A stretch of 7,391 bases of DNA from Paracoccaceae bacterium (lineage in GTDB: Bacteria; Pseudomonadota; Alphaproteobacteria; Rhodobacterales; Rhodobacteraceae): the NCBI GenBank assembly GCA_002401945.1, contig NVUP01000028.1, positions 34,654-42,044 of the forward strand. The letters are read 5' to 3'. This document shows, piece after piece, positions 1 to 5,447 of this stretch. Under the pieces are notes generated by a model. That model saw only the letters and a program-made list of their open reading frames with translations. It did no database searches and was not told the origin of the DNA. The position numbers and the translations under genes were made by a program. Numbering within the stretch: the first letter of the stretch is position 1; each line of letters starts with the position of its first letter.

Positions 1-969
1 GCCACAGCCCAAGAGGTGACCCTTAGGCTGCACCAATTCTTGCCGGCACCTGCCACTGTGCCCAAGCATATCCTCAAGCCCTGGGCGGCACGTGTCGAAG
101 CCGCCGCAGGCGGCAAGCTCAAGATCGAACATTTCGACTCCATGCAGCTTGGCGGCAAGCCGCCCGGATTGATGGACCAGGCCATTGACGGAGTGGCCGA
201 TATTATCATGACGGTGGTGGGCTATACGCCCGGGCGCTTCCCAAAAACAGAAGTGTTTGAGCTGCCCTTCATGATGACCGACCCAGTCGCCACCGCCAAA
301 GCGTTCCAGGAGTTGGTCGAAACAGATCTGCAGAACGGCGAATACAGCGACGTCAAAGTCCTCGGCGCATGGGTCCACGGCCCCGGTGTTATTCATACCG
401 CAAACGGTGTCACAACGATTGAAGACATGAAAGGGCTCAAAATGCGCGGGCCCACTCGGGTGATCGGCGACATGCTCAAGGAGTTGGGGGCCACCCCCGT
501 TGGCATGCCATTGCCTGCTATTCCCGAGGCGCTGTCCAAAGGTGTGGTGTCTGGAACCGTCATCCCGTGGGAAGTCACGCCGGCCATCAAGCTGTCGGAA
601 CTGGTCACCCACCACACCGAGTTCACCGGCGACGAAGCCTTCTATACCGCGACGATTGTTCTGGTGATGAACAAGGCCAAGTATGAAAGCCTGCCGGATG
701 ACATCAAGGCGGCCATTGACGGTGAGTCTGGCCAAAAACTGGCCGCATTTGCGGCACAAGTGATGTTAGACCAAGACAAACCCGGGCGACAAATTGCTGA
801 AGATGCCGGCAACACAATTGTTCAGCTTTCGACCGAAGAAGTCGCCCGGTTCAAGGAGGCCGCGCAGCCTGTCATCGCCCGTTGGGTCGCCGAGATGGAC
901 GCCAAAGGCATCGACGGCCAGGCTCTTATTGACCAGGCTAAGGCTCTGATCAAGAAACATGGCGGCTGA
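1..969 (+). CDS. TRAP transporter periplasmic solute-binding protein, DctP family (5' end outside window)
   Basis: This is the extracytoplasmic binding subunit of a tripartite ATP-independent periplasmic transporter, which captures a small, often carboxylate-bearing, solute for a DctQM-type membrane pair. The frame is open from base 1. The first visible residues, ATAQEVTLRLHQF, look like the end of a signal peptide (AxA-type cleavage) followed by the first beta strand, so the true start lies upstream; the GTG at 16 is not the start. About 322 residues are visible, nearly a whole mature protein. Family signs in order are QLGGKP near residue 50, ELPFMM near 88, and GLKMRGPTR near 145-153. The Arg at 445-447 sits where DctP proteins bind the substrate carboxylate. 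The C-terminus is Lys/Ala-rich (AKALIKKHGG). A terminator follows at once and no DctQ/DctM gene lies downstream, so any partners are upstream or elsewhere. The substrate cannot be told from the sequence. Confidence 0.93.
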   Translation, partial: ATAQEVTLRLHQFLPAPATVPKHILKPWAARVEAAAGGKLKIEHFDSMQLGGKPPGLMDQAIDGVADIIMTVVGYTPGRFPKTEVFELPFMMTDPVATAKAFQELVETDLQNGEYSDVKVLGAWVHGPGVIHTANGVTTIEDMKGLKMRGPTRVIGDMLKELGATPVGMPLPAIPEALSKGVVSGTVIPWEVTPAIKLSELVTHHTEFTGDEAFYTATIVLVMNKAKYESLPDDIKAAIDGESGQKLAAFAAQVMLDQDKPGRQIAEDAGNTIVQLSTEEVARFKEAAQPVIARWVAEMDAKGIDGQALIDQAKALIKKHGG

Positions 970-987
970 TTAACATCTGTCGAAGAC

Positions 988-1026
988 CGCGCGCCGCTGA
1001 GGAAAAACAGCAGCGCGCGTATTTTT
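988..1026 (+). terminator. Rho-independent terminator of the TRAP binding-protein gene
   Basis: A GC-rich inverted repeat starts 18 nt after the TGA. The arms 988-999 and 1008-1019 form a 12-bp stem with one C/A mismatch (995 against 1012) around the 8-nt loop AGGAAAAA. A run of five T (1022-1026) follows. It should isolate the TRAP transcript from the glycan operon downstream. Confidence 0.87.
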
Positions 1027-1048
1027 GGTTAGTGCTGTGCTGCTCTGC

Positions 1049-1189
1049 TCAATCAGGGCCGCCCCCCCCATCCTTGGTTTGCAGGCAAACCACTGCCGGT
1101 GATAGATAGACGCCGTCTATTTTTTCACGGATCGCCTCAAGCGCAACCTTGGCTTTGAAGTCTGCTAAGTGGTTATTTCTCTTCGTCAT
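1049..1189 (-). pseudogene. IS3-family transposase OrfA, 5' fragment with a foreign or deleted tail
   Basis: The ATG at 1187-1189 opens a 46-codon minus-strand frame ending at TGA 1049-1051. The first 22 residues (MTKRNNHLADFKAKVALEAI then RE) match the N-terminus of IS3-family OrfA proteins, the start of the DNA-binding helix-turn-helix domain. A full OrfA is roughly 90-110 residues. After the RE pair the expected SELAxKxGVHP-type recognition helix is absent, and the frame instead reads KIDGVYLSPAVVCLQTKD followed by a Gly run from a C8 tract. The piece LSPAVVCL recalls the PPAVVY motif near the C-terminus of some IS3 OrfB proteins. An internal deletion joining the two ends of the transposase genes is therefore possible, though not proven. 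It cannot be functional. Confidence 0.66.
1104..1125 (+). terminator. Possible weak plus-strand hairpin with a T run inside the IS remnant
   Basis: ATAGAC (1106-1111) pairs with GTCTAT (1115-1120) around a 3-nt loop, extended by a G-T and an A-T pair (1104/1105 with 1121/1122), and T residues continue to 1125. The stem is AT-rich and short, so termination would be weak. It may be only a by-product of the rearranged IS junction. Confidence 0.3.
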
Positions 1190-1380
1190 TTGGGATCATC
1201 TCTTTCACAAGTCGATCCACCTTAGCTACTGGTCCAAAATCCCGCGACCACCTCTATTCTGAGTGTCATACAGCATTCTTCAACCAGCAATTGAACTACA
1301 CAACCCATTTCACTCTGGCTAGTTTTCGACCTATTGCCCCAAAATATCCATCTCGAAAGTTATTCGTGCCCCACCCCACC

Positions 1381-1449
1381 AATAATCTCGAATCTTATAT
1401 TTGGCCTCTGGCGGACCTCCTGCGTGGCGACTTTAAGCAAAGTCCGTAT
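1381..1449 (+). pseudogene. Possible fragment of a type I restriction-modification methylase (HsdM) N-terminus
   Basis: These 23 codons read NNLESYIWPLADLLRGDFKQ then SPY. This resembles the N-terminal helical segment of many HsdM subunits, where a pattern like FIWxxADLLRGDYKQSxYG leads into VILPxTVLRR. Here the family pattern stops after the Tyr: the next codons give PPDVQVPASANP, and I cannot recover the VILP-LRR continuation in the other frames. The surrounding 87-codon open frame (1291-1554, TTG start) has no recognisable ribosome site and otherwise looks like noncoding sequence. I read this as a relic of a restriction-modification gene. The match is short and from memory, hence the modest confidence. 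Confidence 0.4.
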
Positions 1450-1538
1450 CCTCCTGATGTGCAGGTTCCTGCCAGTGCAAACCCTCGTGGACAAAGAACA
1501 ATTTGTGTGAAATGGGTGCATCAGCAACATGATACTGA

Positions 1539-2291
1539 TTGGCAGAGAACTTGAGCTTGGAATCCTTCACGCTAGAGCGTTTCAAAATACTGCAAAAAAT
1601 GCACGCAGATCACTTTTGGTACTCGGGTAGGCAACGCATGATTGCCAATGCATTGGATACTCAAAATTGCATGCGCGTTGAGCTTGCTTTGGATATTGGC
1701 TGCGGTCCAGGAGCACAGCTTTCTGACTGGAAAAAATATGCTCGCAGGGTTGTCGGGTTGGATCAATACGCTGACCAAATAAGTCCTGACTTCTTCGACG
1801 GTCAGACGACGCTGATCGCCGGTGATGTGACCGATCTGCCGTTTGATGACAATTCAATGGATCTCGTTCTTGCATTGGACGTGATTGAACACCTTCCTGA
1901 AGCTCCTGTTCTCAACGAGGCAATGCGCGTTTTGAAGCCAGGCGGAACACTGCTTATTACAGTCCCAGCCTTTCAGTGGTTGTGGAGCTATCGTGACGAG
2001 GATGCTGGACATTTGCGGCGCTATTCAAAAGGGACAATCAAGCAGGCGATTGAACAATCGGGTTTCAGAGTTAACCGAATGCGTTACTATCAGTTCTTTC
2101 TGTTGCCGCTTGTTGTGCTGTCACGGTTTTTTGGGCGAACGTCGCGGACAACGCGCGACTTAGAAGATTTCCCACCGGCAGTTTTGAATGTTCTCTTTCG
2201 GGCGATCAATTCGATTGAAGCCCGCCTTGATAAGCTGGGCCTTTCAATGCCAGCCGGGTCTTCGATCATTGTTTTGGCAACTAAATCTTAG
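1539..2291 (+). CDS. Class I SAM-dependent methyltransferase (type 11-like)
   Basis: A predicted cytoplasmic or membrane-associated methyltransferase of about 250 residues and the first gene of the glycan operon. An N-terminal block with HADHFWYSGRQRMI (residues 22-35) is typical of one subgroup. SAM-binding motif I is LDIGCGPG (51-58), the strand-2 acidic residue lies in GLDQY (73-77), DVTDLPFDDNSMDLV is at 96-110, DVIEHL at 114-119, and MRVLKPGGTLLITVP at 129-143. HLRRYSKGTIKQAIEQSGF (158-176) and the final SMPAGSSIIVLA (236-247) are also family-like. Residues 183-198 are strikingly hydrophobic (YYQFFLLPLVVLSRFF) and may touch the membrane. The start is uncertain: the frame is closed by TGA at 1536-1538, so it begins at TTG 1539 or at TTG 1551, TTG 1557 or ATG 1599. 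None has a clear Shine-Dalgarno sequence, and 1599 would cut into conserved sequence. The acceptor is unknown; a sugar or glycolipid of this pathway is the contextual guess. Confidence 0.87.
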   Translation: MAENLSLESFTLERFKILQKMHADHFWYSGRQRMIANALDTQNCMRVELALDIGCGPGAQLSDWKKYARRVVGLDQYADQISPDFFDGQTTLIAGDVTDLPFDDNSMDLVLALDVIEHLPEAPVLNEAMRVLKPGGTLLITVPAFQWLWSYRDEDAGHLRRYSKGTIKQAIEQSGFRVNRMRYYQFFLLPLVVLSRFFGRTSRTTRDLEDFPPAVLNVLFRAINSIEARLDKLGLSMPAGSSIIVLATKS

Positions 2292-2306
2292 GTACTGCTA
2301 CCAGTC

Positions 2307-3095
2307 ATGCGAACTACACCTTTTAAATTTTTTGTTTTTCACCGCGAATTGGAAATGTCTTGTCGCCTGCTGCAAGCTGGGGTTTCAGCAATACTTATTG
2401 ATCTCGAGCATCGCGGTAAGGCGCAACGCCAAGATGGCTTTGATACAGAAATCAACGTGCACTCCGTTGATGACCTGAGACGCCTTCGGGATGAAACAGA
2501 TAAGACAATTATGTGTCGCATCAGCGGCCCAGACGCCTCTGACAGTGAACTGTCGTCGGTAATCGAAAACGGTGCAGACGAGATCATCATTCCTATGGTC
2601 AGGCGACCCGCAGAAGTCGAACGCATCATCAAGCGCACCGATGGTCACTGCCGGATCACAGTCATGATTGAAACAGTCGATGGGGCCAGCCAAGCGGGTT
2701 CCTTGTCCGACCTGTCAATCGACAACATCTATGTTGGTTTAAACGATTTGCATATCCAGCGGGGGACAAGATCCATTTTTGCACCACTCGCTGATGGGCT
2801 TCTTGAGAAGATTCGGCGTCGGTGCGCAAATGTGGGTTTCGGATTTGGCGGGCTAACTTTGCCAAATCTCGGTACCCCAGTTCCTTCGATGCATCTATAC
2901 GCAGAGATGGCTCGACTTGACTGCTCCTTTACATTTTTGCGCCGATCTTTTTATCGGGATGTCAGTGGCCGGGATCTTGGCGAAGAACTGGCAAACATGA
3001 AAGCAGCCATCCAAGCCATGCAGGCCCGCCCCCCCCTGGTCATTGCCGAAGACTTTTTGGCAATGAAAAAACTGATCTCGCAGGGTAGGGTCTAG
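2307..3095 (+). CDS. HpcH/HpaI-type aldolase (citrate lyase beta-like TIM barrel)
   Basis: A predicted metal-dependent class II pyruvate aldolase, 262 residues, close to the family's usual length of about 250-270. These enzymes make or cleave 2-keto acids by adding pyruvate enolate to an aldehyde. Family landmarks: IDLEH (31-35) corresponds to DGEH of HpaI with its catalytic His (here His35); MCRISG (69-74) carries the Arg of the pyruvate pocket (Arg71); GADEIIIPMV (89-98); VMIETVDGA (119-127) with metal ligand Glu122; and VGLNDLHI (143-150) with metal ligand Asp147. The residues needed for catalysis therefore appear intact. The C-terminal part (SFTFLRRSFYRDVSGRD, 207-223) differs from catabolic HpaI and may mark a separate subgroup. 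It starts at ATG 15 bp after the upstream stop, with a weak AGG about 14 nt upstream, and stops 3 bp before the next gene. A C8 run lies inside it at 3029-3036. Placement in a glycan operon suggests a biosynthetic role with a sugar aldehyde, which is inference. Confidence 0.85.
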   Translation: MRTTPFKFFVFHRELEMSCRLLQAGVSAILIDLEHRGKAQRQDGFDTEINVHSVDDLRRLRDETDKTIMCRISGPDASDSELSSVIENGADEIIIPMVRRPAEVERIIKRTDGHCRITVMIETVDGASQAGSLSDLSIDNIYVGLNDLHIQRGTRSIFAPLADGLLEKIRRRCANVGFGFGGLTLPNLGTPVPSMHLYAEMARLDCSFTFLRRSFYRDVSGRDLGEELANMKAAIQAMQARPPLVIAEDFLAMKKLISQGRV

Positions 3096-3098
3096 ACC

Positions 3099-4016
3099 AT
3101 GTCTAACAAACTCAGCGGCACGTCGGTCTTGGTCACGGGGGCCGATGGCTTTATCGGTGCTCATCTTGTGGCGCGATTGATCAAAGAGGGGGCGGCGGTC
3201 TGTGGCCTTGTTCAAGCCGGGCGCGGGAACACGCGGCTAAAAGCTCTTGGCGTCGATCATTGTTCGGTAGCGGTAAATATTGGGGATACTCATAGTTATG
3301 CCGAAATTTTGAATCGTTTTAAGCCAGGCTTTATCTTTCATCTGGCCGCTGAACGTAACGAGGCAAAACTGATCTCGACCCCAAATTGGAGCGCGACTAC
3401 CGGTGTCGCTCTTATGCAGGCCGCAGCCTCGCCAAGATTGCAGCGTTTTGTCACCATCGGCTCTTCGCTGGAAATTCCCGACCCAATCTCTGGTTTGCCT
3501 ATCGGACCACATGGCGTTGCCAAGGCGCGGGCAATGCAGGCGATGCAGGCCGCGTCGATTCAGGTCAAAGTCCCCTTCTCAGCGTTGCGGACACACTACG
3601 TTTATGGCCCCCTCCATGGAGCGCATAAACTTATTCCCACCGCTATTCGCGCGGCGGCAACCGGCATAGAGATGCCAGCCACAGGGGCCAATATCCGAAA
3701 ACGCTTTGTCTATGTTCTTGATATTGTCGACGCTTGTTTGCAGGTTTTGAACCTGCCCGCAGACCCGGATACGGTGTACATGACCACCTCTGAGACGCAA
3801 TATTCCAACCATGAGGTGATCCTTCGGATTGGCCAGCTCATGGGCAAGTCAATCCGCATGACGCCAGACGCGTTCTCCGCGCGCGCATGGGATCGGCCCA
3901 ATTGGGAACTGCCGGAAAACACCTCGGCATCACTGCCCGGCTGGTCGGCCAGAACCGACCTGGATCAAGGGCTCGGGGCCACTATCGCTGCTGAGATGTG
4001 TGATGCCAGTGTTTGA
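3099..4016 (+). CDS. NAD(P)-dependent extended SDR, nucleotide-sugar epimerase/dehydratase type
   Basis: A 305-residue Rossmann-fold protein of the kind that epimerises, dehydrates or reduces NDP-sugars. The cofactor motif TGADGFIG (13-20) is intact after strand VLV. FHLAAERN (80-87) matches the strand-4 HxAA motif, and IGSSLE (120-125) supplies the catalytic Ser region. RTHYVYGP (164-171) and RKRFVYVLDIVDACL (200-214) are standard for the substrate domain, and LPGWSARTDLDQGL (279-292) resembles the usual C-terminal GWxPxxxLxxGL pattern. The oddity is the YxxxK motif: the sequence reads GPHGVAK (136-142), with His138 (codon CAT at 3510-3512) where the general-base Tyr normally stands, while Lys142 is kept. 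Either the chemistry is altered or the protein is inactive. ATG 3099 is 3 bp after the aldolase stop, preceded by the purine-rich stretch AGGGTAGGG. The next gene overlaps its last 14 bp. The precise sugar substrate cannot be named. Confidence 0.88.
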   Translation: MSNKLSGTSVLVTGADGFIGAHLVARLIKEGAAVCGLVQAGRGNTRLKALGVDHCSVAVNIGDTHSYAEILNRFKPGFIFHLAAERNEAKLISTPNWSATTGVALMQAAASPRLQRFVTIGSSLEIPDPISGLPIGPHGVAKARAMQAMQAASIQVKVPFSALRTHYVYGPLHGAHKLIPTAIRAAATGIEMPATGANIRKRFVYVLDIVDACLQVLNLPADPDTVYMTTSETQYSNHEVILRIGQLMGKSIRMTPDAFSARAWDRPNWELPENTSASLPGWSARTDLDQGLGATIAAEMCDASV

Positions 4017-4704
4017 TCGGGTCAACATCATGGTTCCGGTGATGAACAACGAAGAGACTTTGCAGCAGCTTATGCACGAGGTTACCGAAGCATTGAGCAA
4101 CATGGTCGACAAATGTGAGTTTGTTTTCGTCGATGATGCCAGCACCGATGGATCGCTTGGCGTGCTTGAACAGATTGCAGGCGCTGACCCCACCGTTCAG
4201 GTTTTGGCCAATCCGAAAAATTTGGGACAACAGGCCAGCATTCGAAAGGGTCTGGCGCTGTGTCGCGGTGATGCCGTCGTGGTAATGGACGCCGATCTTC
4301 AGGACCCGCCAAGCGCTATTCCAAAATTGCTTTTGGCCTTGGCTGACGGTCCGTATGATGCCGTTTTTGCCACTCGCTCGGGGCGTTACCAATCGCGCGC
4401 GCGTATGCTGTCCGGCACTGTGTTTCGCTATCTAATAGGACATTTGACTGCACTGCCTAAAGGTGCAGGTTGCTTTGTTGCAATACGTGGCGGTGTCGCG
4501 GCGCAGTTGGCCGCCAAAAAGAACCAAAGGTTCTATCTTGCTGGTCTGATCGGTTGTGGCGACTATCGCATATCCGCCCTGCCTGTCGAACGCTCGATGC
4601 GCCAGGTGGGCCGGTCGTCCTATAGCAGTAGTATGCGCTGGAAGACCGGAGTTTCAAACATAACAGCTGTGCTACAAGAAAGACTTCTCAATGCCAAACG
4701 ATAG
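4003..4704 (+). CDS. Family 2 glycosyltransferase, polyprenyl-phosphate sugar synthase-like
   Basis: A GT-A fold inverting glycosyltransferase of 233 residues resembling dolichyl/undecaprenyl-phosphate mannose or glucose synthases. Counting from ATG 4003, it shows MVPVMNNEE (10-18), FVDDASTDGS (42-51) for UDP/GDP-sugar binding, NLGQQASIRKGL (73-84), and VMDADLQDPP (94-103) with the metal-binding DAD triad and the LQDPP signature. GCFVAIRG (156-163) and RSMRQVGRSSYS (197-208), the acceptor-loop RxxGxSxY pattern, complete the family profile. Unlike GtrB/ArnC-type proteins it has no pair of C-terminal membrane helices: it ends about 26 residues after the SSYS motif, as in the soluble DPM1 type. 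GTG at 4000 directly precedes ATG 4003; I chose the ATG. It overlaps the previous gene by 14 bp and the next by 14 bp, implying translational coupling. A role in supplying lipid-linked sugar to the GT-C protein downstream is inferred from family and context. Confidence 0.9.
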   Translation: MPVFDRVNIMVPVMNNEETLQQLMHEVTEALSNMVDKCEFVFVDDASTDGSLGVLEQIAGADPTVQVLANPKNLGQQASIRKGLALCRGDAVVVMDADLQDPPSAIPKLLLALADGPYDAVFATRSGRYQSRARMLSGTVFRYLIGHLTALPKGAGCFVAIRGGVAAQLAAKKNQRFYLAGLIGCGDYRISALPVERSMRQVGRSSYSSSMRWKTGVSNITAVLQERLLNAKR

Positions 4705-5443
4705 TGCCAAACAGGCTCGCCACAACGCAACACAGAGGTCCTATTATGAAGACAGGGACCGCGCTGAAAACCATCGTATGCTGGCCTGTCAAACGCCCTA
4801 TGTGATGAACCACATTGATCATATGATCGCCTTTTCCGGTGTAAAGCCGGGCGATCGCGTTCTGGATATTGGTTGCGGCATGGGGAAATTTACCATCCCG
4901 CTTAGCCAACGTGGGATTGAGGTGGACGGGTTTGACCTGTCACCAAAGTTGCTGGAAGAGCTGCGCGCCCAGGCCGGTGATGATAGTAAAATCAAAACTT
5001 TCTGTGGTGATATTCTTGAGCCTAACACAAATTTGAACGGGCAATACGACCATGTGGTCGGATTTTTCATGCTGCACCATCTCTTTGATTTGCAACAGGC
5101 TATGTCCCATATCGCCCCTCTGCTGAAGCCAAACGGGCAAGTGGTATTTTTGGAACCAAACCCTTGGTGTGCCTTGTTTTACATTCAGGTAACATTGGCC
5201 CCGACAATGTCGTGGAAAGCTGAAAAAGGCATTCTGAACCTAACACCCGGAAAAACGACCCGCTGTTTGCATAACGCCGGGTTCAAGGATGTGGAATTCA
5301 ATCGGTACGGCATATTGCCGCCTGCGATACGAAACACGGCTCTGGGTGAGAAATTCGAAACCGCTTACGATAAAATCGCTCCTTTGCGCCCGATATCTGC
5401 ATTTCAGATGGTCAAAGCACGGCTATCGTCAAAAGAGGGCTAG
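4691..5443 (+). CDS. Class I SAM-dependent methyltransferase (second of the operon)
   Basis: A 250-residue Rossmann-fold methyltransferase. After an N-terminal helical region (RSYYEDRDRAENHRML, 16-31), motif I is VLDIGCGMGKFT (57-68), the acidic strand-2 residue lies in GFDLSP (80-85), and CGDILE (105-110) gives the adenine-side Asp. FFMLHHL (125-131) is motif post-I/II, followed by PLLKPNGQVVFLEPNP (143-158). The LEPNP element after strand 5 is common in one branch of type 11/12 methyltransferases and differs from the TVPA found in the other methyltransferase of this operon, so the two are not a recent duplication. ATG 4691 lies in the last 14 bp of the GT2 gene, with AAGAAAGA just upstream as a plausible ribosome site. 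The acceptor is not identifiable; methylation of a sugar hydroxyl, amine or carboxyl in the same glycan is the contextual guess. Confidence 0.9.
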   Translation: MPNDSAKQARHNATQRSYYEDRDRAENHRMLACQTPYVMNHIDHMIAFSGVKPGDRVLDIGCGMGKFTIPLSQRGIEVDGFDLSPKLLEELRAQAGDDSKIKTFCGDILEPNTNLNGQYDHVVGFFMLHHLFDLQQAMSHIAPLLKPNGQVVFLEPNPWCALFYIQVTLAPTMSWKAEKGILNLTPGKTTRCLHNAGFKDVEFNRYGILPPAIRNTALGEKFETAYDKIAPLRPISAFQMVKARLSSKEG

Positions 5444-5447
5444 TCAA

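Larger units (their letters stand above)
1049..1272 (-). mobile_element. Truncated IS3-family insertion sequence (one end plus OrfA start)
   Basis: Read on the minus strand, this stretch begins with TGTATGACACTCAG at 1272, a plausible IS3-type terminus (5' TG). It continues through a noncoding leader containing GGTCGCGGGATTTTGGACCA, and reaches an ATG at 1189 that opens an OrfA-like frame. No matching inverted copy of the terminus is visible between 970 and 1049, so the other end is missing and the element is a remnant. The exact outer boundary at 1272 is an estimate from the TG dinucleotide; no target-site duplication can be assigned. Confidence 0.66.

Noticed and set aside
16..969. GTG at 16 as start of the TRAP binding protein
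   Set aside because: The frame is open to base 1 with signal-peptide-like AxA residues before it, so the gene begins left of the window.
1031..1050. TGCTG/CTGCT-rich stretch as a microsatellite
   Set aside because: The units are irregular and only about 20 nt long; no true tandem repeat.
1396..1401. TATATT as a -10 box for the glycan operon
   Set aside because: No acceptable -35 hexamer lies at 16-18 nt spacing, and it sits within the HsdM-like peptide; I could not support any promoter in 1027-1538.
1291..1554. 87-codon plus-strand frame as an intact gene
   Set aside because: TTG start without a ribosome site, composition like noncoding DNA, and only a short internal HsdM-like patch; it is better read as debris.
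3982..4392. 136-codon minus-strand frame
   Set aside because: It lies opposite the GT2 and SDR genes, which have full conserved motifs; the minus translation resembles no family.
5289..5447. Upstream extension of the membrane glycosyltransferase
   Set aside because: The extension overlaps conserved methyltransferase coding sequence, is Arg-rich and not membrane-like; TTG 5448 has a ribosome site and directly precedes the first membrane helix.
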